DNA from: CAWVWD01 sp045106825
Lineage (GTDB): Bacteria; Bacteroidota; Bacteroidia; Chitinophagales; Saprospiraceae
Length of the DNA: 24,526 bases
NCBI GenBank assembly: GCA_045106825.1
Contig: JBGCFH010000161.1
Coordinates: 1-24,526 of the forward strand
Reading direction: 5' to 3'
Below, in pieces: positions 6,928 through 14,896 of this stretch. Position 1 is the stretch's first letter, and the number at the start of each line of letters is the position of its first letter. Below the pieces are notes generated by a model, which was given only the letters and a program-made list of their open reading frames with translations, ran no database searches and was not told the DNA's origin. Position numbers and translations under genes: made by a program.

Positions 6928-7965
6928 TCAAACATAAGCCTTAACAAACTTATTACGAATTATATCATATAAATCTTTTGACCTAATCGCAATCCCAACT
7001 TCTGTAGTATTCCCAAACGAAAAGTGTCGGAAAGCACCAAAATATAAGATATTTTCAATACGAGTCATTCGATTATAAACCGCCATAATTCGTGGAATAT
7101 TCAAGTGATAATCATTGCGAAGTAAATAAAATAGACCTTTAAAAATGCCTTTGTTTAAAAGTTGTTTTTGTTTATCTGTTAAATCTCCTTCCTCAATACG
7201 TTCGTTAGGATTCACCCAAATGTCATTTGTTTGAGCAAAAAAGGCTTCCATCGTTCCTAAGAAAAACTTATCCGCTTCTGTTTTTTCAAAAATATTATAC
7301 AAAGTTACTTTACCAAAATAACCTTCAGAATCTGGATAACGAGCATAAATATAGCCTAAACCGTGAATGACGTAATCTATTGAATGACGTTTTGCTTTTG
7401 TTTGAAAATAAGGATTGATAAATGAACGACCTAACTCAATCCATTGTTGAGATTTCCATTTATCAGAATATTGATAATGTGCACCCATTGGACCATGTTC
7501 GTAAGTATCTTTATTATGAATAATATACCGATACCCACCAATAATAGCATCAATAGTTTCTTCAAAATTTGGATTCAAAATCACCAATTGTTCTGTTTCT
7601 GGACGAAGGTCAAATTCATCGTAATCGTTGCAGCCAACTCCACCACCATCATTCCGAAAAGCCCATTCACGAATAATCGTTAACATTTTCATTAGTTCTG
7701 GATATTCGTGCCATTTGACCAAACAAATAATCATTCCTGTATCTTCAATAGAATTATTAGAATCTTTAGAAAGATGATGAAGTGTTTGTATTTCTTCCGT
7801 TAAAACACTTTCGTCAATTAGTTCCTTGATTCCTTTACGAATATCTGTTTCGGATAGAAACGGAAAAACAGGATATGGTTGATATAGTTTCTTTTCATTA
7901 TCGTAATAATCCGCAATATTAACGGATATTTGCTCTGCTTTTAAGACTTTCTTCATATTGCTCAA
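6928..7965 (-). CDS. GNAT-fold N-acyltransferase resembling GlsB/OlsB (aminolipid synthesis)
   Basis: The 345-residue protein has the pattern of hemolysin/OlsB-like GNAT acyltransferases of Bacteroidota: REWAFRNDGGGVGCNDYDEFD (about 98-118), then IIGGYRYII (about 140-148), ELGRSFINPYF (about 177-187), and YVIHGLGYIYARYP followed by YFGKVTLYN. In this family the enzyme transfers a 3-hydroxyacyl chain from acyl-carrier protein to the amino group of glycine or ornithine, giving a mono-acylated aminolipid in the inner leaflet. The start overlaps the upstream acyltransferase by 47 bp (38 bp if Met4 is used), so the two are co-translated and likely consecutive steps. Glycine versus ornithine specificity cannot be read from the sequence. 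Confidence 0.72.
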   Translation of the reverse strand: MSNMKKVLKAEQISVNIADYYDNEKKLYQPYPVFPFLSETDIRKGIKELIDESVLTEEIQTLHHLSKDSNNSIEDTGMIICLVKWHEYPELMKMLTIIREWAFRNDGGGVGCNDYDEFDLRPETEQLVILNPNFEETIDAIIGGYRYIIHNKDTYEHGPMGAHYQYSDKWKSQQWIELGRSFINPYFQTKAKRHSIDYVIHGLGYIYARYPDSEGYFGKVTLYNIFEKTEADKFFLGTMEAFFAQTNDIWVNPNERIEEGDLTDKQKQLLNKGIFKGLFYLLRNDYHLNIPRIMAVYNRMTRIENILYFGAFRHFSFGNTTEVGIAIRSKDLYDIIRNKFVKAYV

Positions 7966-8785
7966 AATCTAATTTATCGCTATTCATGGCATAAAGGAAA
8001 TTATACAATTTGTCTGCTATTACTCGTTTTTCTTGCTTTGTTTCTTTGTGTTCAGAATTTTTTAAATTTATCGGTTTTGAAAGAAACATTTTTAATAGTC
8101 CATTCGCTGTCAATATTTCACGTATTTGAAAAAAGTTTTCTAAAGGCACATTCTTTAGCCAAGAATACTTTGCTCTAAAATTAGAAACTTTATAAAATAG
8201 CGGACTATTTGCACCTTCGATTTTCATTATATGAATAGGCGTGTTGTACTTACGTGCAAAATCTAAAAATGTTGTTCTCCATCGTCTGTCTCTCAATAAA
8301 CCTTCCTTATTATATCGAGAGTTTTTGCCTGCTGCATAGAATACTACAATCTTTCCTTCTTGATACGCTTTATCAATTTCGCTTATGTCGACCTTCTTTT
8401 TACTCATCGTATCTACAGGAATAATTATTCCTTCAACCAAGTAAAAACAAATCAACTTATTTGCCAAAATCGCAAAATCTTTTCGCTCTCGACCCAATGC
8501 CACCGCAGTTGCTAAGACATCAGCACCACCAGGATGATTAGCGACAATCGTTATCGCACCAGTTTTAGATAGATATTCTTTTCCAATCAAATCAATCTTT
8601 AAACCAGTTTCTCGCATCGTTGCTTCTGCGAACTCCACATCTTTACAATGACTGTATTTCCGACCGATTTTATTCGCTCGACCAATCATCAATACAGGCA
8701 TATTATTCAAAATAAAGTCTACTATTTTGACTTTCCATTTTGACATATTTGGTACGACATCAGCAATAGAAAAGATATTTCTCAA
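7919..8785 (-). CDS. PlsC-like O-acyltransferase resembling GlsA/OlsA
   Basis: This 288-residue protein has lysophosphatidate-acyltransferase-type motifs. Block I appears as VANHPGGADVLA (about 82-93), the variant NHPxGxxD used in place of NHxxxxD. Block III is KIVVFYAAGKNSR, replacing the usual FPEGTRS, followed by LLRDRRWRTTFLDFA. The altered block III and the partner gene support an O-acyltransferase that adds a second acyl chain to the 3-hydroxyl of an N-acylated aminolipid, rather than the housekeeping PlsC. It lies upstream of, and overlaps, the GNAT partner on the minus strand. A TTG-N19-TAATTTTG promoter-like sequence sits 33 bp upstream of the ATG. There is no clear transmembrane segment, so peripheral membrane attachment is likely. 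Confidence 0.75.
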   Translation of the reverse strand: MRNIFSIADVVPNMSKWKVKIVDFILNNMPVLMIGRANKIGRKYSHCKDVEFAEATMRETGLKIDLIGKEYLSKTGAITIVANHPGGADVLATAVALGRERKDFAILANKLICFYLVEGIIIPVDTMSKKKVDISEIDKAYQEGKIVVFYAAGKNSRYNKEGLLRDRRWRTTFLDFARKYNTPIHIMKIEGANSPLFYKVSNFRAKYSWLKNVPLENFFQIREILTANGLLKMFLSKPINLKNSEHKETKQEKRVIADKLYNFLYAMNSDKLDFEQYEESLKSRANIR

Positions 8786-8817
8786 TGTTATTCTAATTTA
8801 GTTTATCAAAATATTGA

Positions 8818-8847
8818 CAAAATTAGAATTTTCAACCAGAATTAGCA
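8818..8847 (-). promoter_or_regulatory. Bacteroidota-type promoter before the acyltransferase pair
   Basis: Read on the minus strand, TTG (8847-8845) is followed after 19 bases by TAATTTTG (8825-8818), matching the TTTG / TAnnTTTG consensus. The ATG at 8785 is 32 bases further on. Confidence 0.45.
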
Positions 8848-8916
8848 ATTATAATAGGGTAGGAGTTTCCGATTTGTGTCAAGAATTGAGTTAGAAGGAA
8901 GTGAAAATGATGAAAA

Positions 8917-9228
8917 TTAAGCTTTTTTGGTAATAATTGATTGATAAATATGTCGATAACAATCATACTCACCACTAAATTTACTATTAATACCAGCTTT
9001 TAATGCTGCTGCAAATTGTTGATTATAACGTTCTAAATCATTTGCAGAATTATAATAATGTTCATATGATAATAAAATATTTTCCTCATCTAACTTTTTC
9101 TTTTAAAAGCTATGGCCAGTAAAATAACCCGTATTCAAAACATCATCCAAATGATCTTCTTCAAAATAAGTTTCCCAACGCTCAGCGATAGATATATTAA
9201 CTTTACATGTAACTTGATAGATAATCAT
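8917..9228 (-). pseudogene. DUF4286-like small protein gene interrupted by one in-frame stop
   Basis: On the minus strand an ATG at 9228 opens MIIYQVTCKVNISIAERWET and reaches YFEEDHLDDVLNTGYFTGHSF. A TAA follows at 9105-9103 (codon 42). The same frame then continues KKKLDEENILLSYEHYYNSA, NDLERYNQQFAAALKAGINS and so on to a TAA at 8917. The reconstructed 103-residue protein has the DUF4286 pattern: MIIYNVT start, W, H-xxxVLxTGxF, and LxxYxxxxAxAL. One base change (for example AAA to TAA) explains the interruption. No frameshift is needed, so it is either a young pseudogene or a sequencing error. The protein family's function is unknown. Confidence 0.65.
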
Positions 9229-9243
9229 CCTTTCAGTAATAGT

Positions 9244-9296
9244 TAGTAAGTGATAGGTAGTTCAAAATAAATGTAAAAACTACCTATCACTTACTA
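9244..9296 (-). terminator. 19-bp perfect stem, probable terminator of the dioxygenase gene
   Basis: Arms 9244-9262 and 9278-9296 are perfectly complementary around a 15-base loop. If the MITE is removed, this hairpin begins only a few bases after the dioxygenase stop codon on the minus strand, so it was probably that gene's 3' hairpin before the insertion moved it away. Confidence 0.55.
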
Positions 9297-9304
9297 CTTT
9301 AATT

Positions 9305-9487
9305 GTAACTACTCAGCATGATTAATAATCTGCGTTTAATTAGGTTATAAAACCAATTCTTTAGATGCAAAAATGCTAAGAAGCACTCGATTTTTAAACT
9401 TTCGAGTATTACTTGACTATACAACATCTATAAAATTGGGTTTTTAACCCGATTAAACGAACAATTTTATAGAAGCTGAGTAGTTAC
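9305..9487. mobile_element. 183-bp MITE with 13-bp perfect TIRs and 8-bp target duplication
   Basis: The ends GTAACTACTCAGC (9305-9317) and GCTGAGTAGTTAC (9475-9487) are perfect inverted repeats. Directly outside them the 8-bp sequence CTTTAATT is duplicated (9297-9304 and 9488-9495). Inside, two 36-bp blocks (9332-9367 and 9425-9460) are inverted copies with 29 of 36 matches, each itself palindromic around GGTT...AACC. The element is too small to code for a transposase. Termini starting GTAA and an 8-bp duplication are features of the IS66 family, so mobilisation by an IS66-type transposase is inferred. The insertion is at the stop codon of the dioxygenase gene; the second duplication copy ends on the first base of the TAA complement. 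Confidence 0.88.
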
Positions 9488-9494
9488 CTTTAAT

Positions 9495-10631
9495 TTATAA
9501 AGTTCCTCTTAATTCTTGTTCTCTTTCGATTGCTTCAAATAATGCCTTAAAATTACCTTTTCCGAAAGAAGTTGCTCCTTTACGCTGAATAATCTCAAAA
9601 AACATCGTCGGACGAGGTTCAACTGGTTTTGTAAAGATTTGAAGTAGATAACCTTCATCATCTCTATCGACCAAAATTCCTAATTCTTTCAACGGCTCAA
9701 GGTCTTCATCAATTGGGCCAACTCGCTCTAATAAAACATCATAATAAGTCGTCGGAACACGCAAAAACTCAATACCACGATCACGCAAAGCGGTTACTGT
9801 TTCCAGAATATTAGAAGTTGCAACGGCGATATGTTGAACACCTTCACCTTCATAAAAATCTAAATATTCATCAACTTGTGAGCGTTTCAAACCTTCCGCA
9901 GGTTCATTGATAGGAAACTTAATACGACCGTTGCCATTGCTCATTACTTTACTCATCAAAGCCGTATATTCAGTCGAAATATCATTATCATCGAATGATA
10001 AAATATTAACAAAACCTAATACTTTTTCATAAAACTCTACCCAATAATCCATACGACCTAATTGAACATTTCCAACCATATGATCGACATACTTTAAGCC
10101 GACTGATTCAGGATTGTAATATGGTGTTTCCCACTTTTTGAAACCCGGTAAAAAAAGTCCATTATAATCTTTACGTTCTACAAAAACGTGAACTGTTTCA
10201 CCATAAGTATAAATTCCTGAACGTACCACTTTACCATTTTCATCTTCTTCCGTTACAGGCTCAAAGTAAGAAGTTGCTCCTCGCTTCATTGCTTCTTCAT
10301 AAGCATAAGTTGCATCATCTACCCAAAGTGCAATTACTTTCACACCGTCACCGTGCTTGTCGATGTGTTCGCCTACTTTCGTTCCACTTTTAAGAGGAGA
10401 AGTTAGAATTAAACGAATCTTATCCTGTACAACAACATAAGATTCTAACTCACGGCTACCTGTTTCCAAACCTCTATACGCCAAAGATTGAAACCCAAAA
10501 GCTGTTTTGTAAAAATGAGCCGCTTGTTTGGCATTGCTTACATATAATTCTAAATAATCAGTTCCATTTATAGGCATGAAATCTTCTGCCTGCTCAAATA
10601 TTTTTGGAATTTCGGTTGTTAACATTGACAT
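9495..10631 (-). CDS. hppD: 4-hydroxyphenylpyruvate dioxygenase
   Basis: The 378-residue protein has two vicinal-oxygen-chelate halves. The N-terminal half contains the DYLELYVSNAKQAAHFYKTAFGF block (about 25-47). The catalytic C-terminal half has the Fe(II) ligands in the expected motifs: VDHMVGNV (His 184), GVQHIAVAT (His 267) and MFFEIIQRKG (Glu 346). The enzyme converts 4-hydroxyphenylpyruvate to homogentisate in tyrosine breakdown. Length is normal and the C-terminal gate helix (FKALFEAIEREQELRGTL) is present, so the gene appears intact. Homogentisate dioxygenase is not in the window. A TAAATTTG element lies about 60 bp upstream of the ATG. A MITE has inserted immediately after the stop codon. 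Confidence 0.96.
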   Translation of the reverse strand: MSMLTTEIPKIFEQAEDFMPINGTDYLELYVSNAKQAAHFYKTAFGFQSLAYRGLETGSRELESYVVVQDKIRLILTSPLKSGTKVGEHIDKHGDGVKVIALWVDDATYAYEEAMKRGATSYFEPVTEEDENGKVVRSGIYTYGETVHVFVERKDYNGLFLPGFKKWETPYYNPESVGLKYVDHMVGNVQLGRMDYWVEFYEKVLGFVNILSFDDNDISTEYTALMSKVMSNGNGRIKFPINEPAEGLKRSQVDEYLDFYEGEGVQHIAVATSNILETVTALRDRGIEFLRVPTTYYDVLLERVGPIDEDLEPLKELGILVDRDDEGYLLQIFTKPVEPRPTMFFEIIQRKGATSFGKGNFKALFEAIEREQELRGTL

Positions 10632-10692
10632 GATTTTATAGCATTTTTGTTAGTAATAAAATATTTAGTTGTTTTGACAATTATTGCATTAA

Positions 10693-10700
10693 CAAATTTA
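10693..10700 (-). promoter_or_regulatory. -7 like element TAAATTTG upstream of the dioxygenase gene
   Basis: On the minus strand this matches the TAnnTTTG consensus, about 62 bp before the start codon. No good TTTG partner is seen at the expected distance, so the call is tentative. Confidence 0.3.
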
Positions 10701-10807
10701 AGATTATTATCTTATTAACCTAATAAAAATTTATAAAAATAATTGTTTGGAAATTAAAAAATAATTTTGATAATAACTGAAAGGGTAGAGTAGGGCAAAA
10801 AATTAAA

Positions 10808-10841
10808 AGTTGGAAGACATTTTAAAAAATGCCTTCCAACT
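10808..10841 (-). terminator. Intrinsic terminator of the small lipoprotein gene
   Basis: Arms 10808-10823 and 10826-10841 pair at 15 of 16 positions. On the minus strand the stem is followed by TTTTAATTTTTT, and it lies 34 bp after the lipoprotein stop. This is a textbook stem plus T-run. Confidence 0.8.
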
Positions 10842-10874
10842 AAAAAAGTTATTTTACGTCAAATAGTCATTAAT

Positions 10875-11267
10875 TTATTCACAAGTACAAGTATATTCTT
10901 CTTTTGGACCATCAACAAAACTTTGATCTAAAGTCAAAATACAACTATCTTCACTATAGTAAAATGTTCCGCCACTATTAAATGAAATCTGGTCGTTACT
11001 AATTTGAAAAGTGGTACTGTCTTCTAACGTACCATTTTTATAAAATTTTGCAGTATTATCTGCATTAATTTCAATAGTTCGTGTGTAACCTTCTGTTGTC
11101 GGATTTTGAACTTCGGGTGTGTTTGGTGTAAAATAAGACGTTGATTGTAACCAATCCCAACTACCGTAAATTCCACTATTTGAATTGGCACATTCTGGTT
11201 CTGTATCTTCATTACAAGCCGCAAAAACGAATAACAATCCAATGGCAATAATTAAAATCTTCTTCAT
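10875..11267 (-). CDS. Small lipoprotein, lipocalin-like beta domain
   Basis: The 130-residue protein starts with a lipoprotein signal peptide (MKKILIIAIGLLFVFAAC), with lipid-bearing Cys at 18. After a short acidic linker, GIYGSWDWLQS begins a beta-rich domain with EINADNTAKFYKNG and ISNDQISFNSGGTFYY. The G-x-W opening and alternating strands resemble the lipocalin-like lipoproteins common in Bacteroidota. Cysteines at 26 and 107 and a CTC pair near the C-terminus could form disulfides. No function or ligand is evident. It is a single-gene unit with its own terminator. Confidence 0.75.
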   Translation of the reverse strand: MKKILIIAIGLLFVFAACNEDTEPECANSNSGIYGSWDWLQSTSYFTPNTPEVQNPTTEGYTRTIEINADNTAKFYKNGTLEDSTTFQISNDQISFNSGGTFYYSEDSCILTLDQSFVDGPKEEYTCTCE

Positions 11268-11438
11268 GATTTAAATTTTAATAATTTTAAAAGTGAGTGT
11301 GTTAATTATTAATACTTGTGCAAATATTCATTAATTAGTTGCTTTCTAATTCTATTCAAATGAAATATTTTCACTAATTACGATTTAGAAACTCTAATTG
11401 TATATCAAAATAACACAAAAGTAACATTTCATTTATTT

Positions 11439-11467
11439 TTTGAGCCATTTCAAAATGTTTACCTTTG
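11439..11467 (+). promoter_or_regulatory. Full Bacteroidota promoter before the BASS transporter
   Basis: TTTG (11439-11442) and TACCTTTG (11460-11467) are separated by 17 bases, exactly the TTTG-N17-TAnnTTTG consensus of Bacteroidota sigma factors. The ATG at 11504 follows 36 bases later. Confidence 0.7.
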
Positions 11468-11503
11468 ATTACAATATTTAAAATATACTAACCAAATACA
11501 ATT

Positions 11504-12349
11504 ATGTTAACGACAGTATTTTTACCATTATCTCTTTTTATTATTATGTTAGGAATGGGTTTATCACTCGTTGTTGATGATTTTCTTCGTGTGTTTAAAT
11601 ATCCAAAAGCTGTAGCCATTGGATTGACGAATCAGTTAATTTTATTACCAATTATAGGTTTTTTGATTGCATCGAATTTTGGTTTAACACCAGCATTTGC
11701 CGTTGGAATCATGATAATTGCAGCTTGTCCTGGAGGTGTTACTTCCAACTTAATTACACACGTAGCAAAAGGCGATACGGCTTTGTCCATTACTATGACT
11801 GCATTTGCAAGTTTTGTTACTGTTTTTTCGATTCCTTTGATTATCAATTATGGATTGGTAGAGTTTATGGGCGAATCACAAACCATCAAGTTGCCATTAC
11901 TTGAAACAATGGGAAAAATTATCATTATCACGATTTTTCCAGTTGTATTAGGAATGTTGATTAGAATTAATAAACCTGATTTTGCAATAAAAATGGAGCG
12001 ACCAAGTAGAATTGCTTCAACGATTATTTTTATTGTCATTTTAGTCGCTATTATTATTTCAGAACGAGAACGATTAATAGAATATTTTGTAGCATTAAGT
12101 GGTGCGACATTAGCCCTAAATATAGCAACAATGTTGTTGGGTTACATCGCAGCAAGATTATTCAAACTAAATTTAAAGCAAAGTTTATCTATAACAATCG
12201 AGTCAGGAGTTCAAAATGGAACATTAGCAATTGTGATTGCTGAAAGTATTTTGAACGAAGCCGAAATGGCATTACCAGCAGGTGTTTACAGTATTTTGAT
12301 GTTTGTTACAGGTGGGATTTTGATGGCTTATTTTGGAAATAGAAAATAA
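11504..12349 (+). CDS. Bile acid:sodium symporter (BASS) family transporter
   Basis: The 281-residue protein is almost entirely hydrophobic with about nine membrane segments. Family signatures are visible: FIIMLGMGLSL in the first segment, IIAACPGGVTSNLITHVAKGDTALSITMTA at about 71-100 (the conserved CPGG-xxSN crossover region), and ESGVQNGTLAIVIA at about 226-239 (the second crossover helix, usually E-x-G-x-Q-N). Sodium-coupled import of an organic anion is inferred from the family; bile acid itself is unlikely to be the natural substrate. It is a single-gene unit with a good promoter and a palindromic terminator, convergent with the glucosaminidase gene. Confidence 0.9.
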   Translation: MLTTVFLPLSLFIIMLGMGLSLVVDDFLRVFKYPKAVAIGLTNQLILLPIIGFLIASNFGLTPAFAVGIMIIAACPGGVTSNLITHVAKGDTALSITMTAFASFVTVFSIPLIINYGLVEFMGESQTIKLPLLETMGKIIIITIFPVVLGMLIRINKPDFAIKMERPSRIASTIIFIVILVAIIISERERLIEYFVALSGATLALNIATMLLGYIAARLFKLNLKQSLSITIESGVQNGTLAIVIAESILNEAEMALPAGVYSILMFVTGGILMAYFGNRK

Positions 12350-12385
12350 TAGAAAATAGTCTTGTTAATAGATACAATACAGCAA

Positions 12386-12418
12386 AGACCTGACAGATTT
12401 TAAAAATCTGTCAGGTCT
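12386..12418. terminator. Perfect 15-bp palindromic bidirectional terminator
   Basis: AGACCTGACAGATTT (12386-12400) and its exact complement (12404-12418) flank a 3-base loop midway between the convergent BASS and glucosaminidase stops. Its ACCTG-A/T-CAG core is shared with the palindrome at 6876-6906. Confidence 0.75.
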
Positions 12419-12431
12419 GCTAATCAATAAA

Positions 12432-13148
12432 TTACTCTTCATCATACTCATAAAGTTCATATAACTCAATAATCCGAATCAACTTTTTTGCATAATTCTT
12501 ATCCGAAGCATAACCAGCTTTTTGCAAACCGATTGCCCAACCTTCATAATCAGTCATTTCCAATTCATACAGCGATTTGTAGCGTTCATTTTGCAATACT
12601 TTACTATGATAGCGATAACTCGCCCAAGCACTTTCAAATTTTAAAAATTTATCATAACGAGTATCATCATGAAATGTATAACATCTTCCTCGCTGTCGTT
12701 TTTGTCCAGGAGTACATTTGATACCAAAATGATTGTTAATCGTTCGAGCCATTTTACTTTTACCAAAACCAGACTCAATCAGACCTTGTGCTAAAGTAAT
12801 ACTTGCGGGAATATGATATTTTTCTTGTTCTGCTACTGCAATATGAGCAAAACGATCAACGTAATCAAAAGCTTTTTGATGATAATCTTGAAGTTGTCGT
12901 TGAGGAATTTTGGATACGAAAGTCATGACAGTTGTATCTATGGTTGAATTTTCTTTTTGTTCTTCTTGCCGTTGTTTCTTTTCTTTTTCCTCTTGTTCTA
13001 TTATCATAAAAAAGTCATTCAGATTCATCAATGTATCAACTTTTGTTGTATCAGTCACGAACCCAAATCCTGTATTAGGAAATGTGAAAAATGCAATGAG
13101 TAACAGTGTTTTAAGAGTAGTAAATTTTAATGTTAGTGTCCTTTTCAT
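12432..13148 (-). CDS. Secreted glucosaminidase (FlgJ-like peptidoglycan hydrolase)
   Basis: A signal peptide (about 1-30, hydrophobic TLLLIAFFTF) is followed by a charged linker rich in E, K and Q (about 51-67). The catalytic domain has PASITLAQGLIESGFGKSKM (about 114-133), with Glu 125 in the position of the catalytic acid of GH73-type glucosaminidases. NNHFGIKC, then RGRCYTFHDD and KFESAWASYRYHS complete the family pattern. It should cleave N-acetylglucosaminyl bonds of peptidoglycan in the periplasm, for wall remodelling or daughter-cell separation. There is no LysM or other wall-binding domain. It lies 48 bp downstream of the NadR-like kinase on the same strand and could be co-transcribed. 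Confidence 0.9.
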   Translation of the reverse strand: MKRTLTLKFTTLKTLLLIAFFTFPNTGFGFVTDTTKVDTLMNLNDFFMIIEQEEKEKKQRQEEQKENSTIDTTVMTFVSKIPQRQLQDYHQKAFDYVDRFAHIAVAEQEKYHIPASITLAQGLIESGFGKSKMARTINNHFGIKCTPGQKRQRGRCYTFHDDTRYDKFLKFESAWASYRYHSKVLQNERYKSLYELEMTDYEGWAIGLQKAGYASDKNYAKKLIRIIELYELYEYDEE

Positions 13149-13196
13149 GTTTTATAATATTCAGTAGTGGATTTGGAATGTTACAATTTACAATTA

Positions 13197-13727
13197 TTAT
13201 TTTTTTAATAATAATAATTTATCAACAATTTTTATCGCTTTTTTTAGCCTAAGTTGTTTATTACCAATGAGTTTAATATATTTTTTATTGTATTCAATAA
13301 GTTTTGATTCATACATTTCAAATAATTCTTCTCTAAATTCTGGATGCTCTCGTTGTTCATCATATTCCCACGGAACATCAGTTCCACACAAGAAATACAA
13401 GTCATAATGACATTGTTTTATCTGTTCTAAAGTCCACTTGTCACACTTTCCATACTTTACGGTTGACCATATTTCGATGACAATCAAGTCTGTATCACAG
13501 AATAAAACTTCATTCGCCTCTTTTTCTTTTTTGGCTTCCGCCAATAATTGCCCTTGTGCAATGGTAATTAAATCACTTTCTTCATAAGGTCGATTCAATT
13601 TATCAATATACGATCGTGCATATTCTTCGACCCAAGTTGTACGATAATATTTTGCTAATTGTTCAGCCAAAGTCGATTTTCCAGTTGATTCTGGCCCGAT
13701 AAACACTATTTTCTTCATCTTTATCAA
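13197..13727 (-). CDS. NadR-like P-loop nucleotide kinase (ribosylnicotinamide kinase domain)
   Basis: The 176-residue protein has a Walker A loop GPESTGKST (about 11-19) and then TTWVEEYARSYID, matching the nicotinamide riboside kinase half of NadR. FCDTDLIVIEIW (about 76-87) supplies the Walker B-like Asp. The adenylyltransferase half and the repressor HTH of enterobacterial NadR are absent, so this is the stand-alone kinase form common in Bacteroidota. It would phosphorylate nicotinamide riboside to NMN in NAD salvage. No pnuC transporter is adjacent. MIKMKK gives two possible Mets; the first is kept because nothing in the sequence rules it out. Confidence 0.82.
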   Translation of the reverse strand: MIKMKKIVFIGPESTGKSTLAEQLAKYYRTTWVEEYARSYIDKLNRPYEESDLITIAQGQLLAEAKKEKEANEVLFCDTDLIVIEIWSTVKYGKCDKWTLEQIKQCHYDLYFLCGTDVPWEYDEQREHPEFREELFEMYESKLIEYNKKYIKLIGNKQLRLKKAIKIVDKLLLLKK

Positions 13728-13771
13728 TGGTATTTGGACTTTAGATAAAAGGCATTTTTTAATATAAAATT

Positions 13772-13796
13772 TATAAAAAAATTATTGACTATCAAT
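13772..13796 (-). terminator. Weak AT-stem terminator of the saccharopine-dehydrogenase-like gene
   Basis: On the minus strand ATTGA-TAG-TCAAT is followed by AATTTTTTT, 54 bp beyond the stop at 13850. The stem is short and AT-only, so this is tentative. Confidence 0.4.
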
Positions 13797-13849
13797 TTTA
13801 AATACATTAAAGAAAATGGAATTCAAAATCATCTAATATCTAATAATAG

Positions 13850-14896
13850 TTATACCAAAACACTTCCCTCAATCTCCAGAATCAACTTACTACCGAAACA
13901 ACCGCCAGGTGTTTGAAAACCAATTTTAAACTCACCATTCCCGATTTTTTTGACAATATGAACAGCGACTTGAGCCGTATTTTCATAAGCATCTTTAACT
14001 TTTAGTATTCCAGATTTCTTTTCGCCTTTTTCATTAGAAATTTCAGCATAGAAATAAGATTCAGATTGTAATCTTTCATTCGCATCCAAACCTGAAGGTC
14101 GAGCGTTAATCACTGTTTTTGCAATCGTTTTTACAATAGAATTTTTCAACAACCATTTTAATTTAGTCGTTAATCTCATTGCATTTACACCCTTTTCGGT
14201 TGTTGCCAAATAGGCTTCAACGTTTGGAATATTTGCGGTATAATAAGCCGTTGAAACATCGCCCCAAGGTGCAGTTGCACAAATACTTTCGTACCAATCG
14301 CCAAACTTAAAAGTTCGTGTTTTTTGAGCTAAGGGAACAGTTGTAATCTTTCCATCTTTACGAATTGTTGCACCGTTTGGCAAATTTTCAATCGTTGATA
14401 AAGCTGTTCCTCTCGAAACGCCACCATTTTTCATTGCAATCGCCAACGTCAAATGCGTTGCATCAGGTAATTGTTCATGCAAATGAGCGACCAAACAATC
14501 CGAAGGCACAACATCAAAGCCAACACCAGGCATCAACATAATTTGTTGTTTCATAGCTTGTTCATGCAAATCATGAGCATATTCAAAACCTTCGACTCGA
14601 CCCGACAAATCCAAATAATGCACATAATTGCGTAAGCAAGCGTGAATCATCGGTTTTGTTGTAAAATGAAAAGGTCCAGCACAATGTAATAGCAAATCAA
14701 TATCGCTCAAATTCTGATTTAAAATATCATCATTTTCTAAATCAAAAACCCGAAACGGCAAATCAAACCGTTTTGCCAAAGCCTTAACTTTTTTCTCATT
14801 TCGACCAGCGATAATTGGTTTAAATTGCTTACGTTGAGCTTCTTCCAAGATTAATTCGCCAGTATAACCAGTGATTCCGTAGAATAATGTTTTCAT
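13850..14896 (-). CDS. Saccharopine dehydrogenase-like NAD(P)-binding reductase
   Basis: The 348-residue protein begins with YGITGYTGELILEEA (about 6-20), a Rossmann dinucleotide loop in the G-x-T-G-Y-T-G form seen in saccharopine-dehydrogenase-like and trans-acting enoyl reductase-like proteins. AGRNEKKVKALA follows at about 30-41. CAGPF (about 72-76), YLDLSGR and MLMPGVGFDVVPSDC (about 120-134) are typical of the same group. The family includes uncharacterised oxidoreductases and lipid-linked enoyl reductases; lysine metabolism is unlikely since the domain layout differs from true saccharopine dehydrogenase. No signal peptide is present. It may lie in one minus-strand run with the GNAT gene upstream and the NadR-like kinase downstream. 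Confidence 0.8.
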   Translation of the reverse strand: MKTLFYGITGYTGELILEEAQRKQFKPIIAGRNEKKVKALAKRFDLPFRVFDLENDDILNQNLSDIDLLLHCAGPFHFTTKPMIHACLRNYVHYLDLSGRVEGFEYAHDLHEQAMKQQIMLMPGVGFDVVPSDCLVAHLHEQLPDATHLTLAIAMKNGGVSRGTALSTIENLPNGATIRKDGKITTVPLAQKTRTFKFGDWYESICATAPWGDVSTAYYTANIPNVEAYLATTEKGVNAMRLTTKLKWLLKNSIVKTIAKTVINARPSGLDANERLQSESYFYAEISNEKGEKKSGILKVKDAYENTAQVAVHIVKKIGNGEFKIGFQTPGGCFGSKLILEIEGSVLV

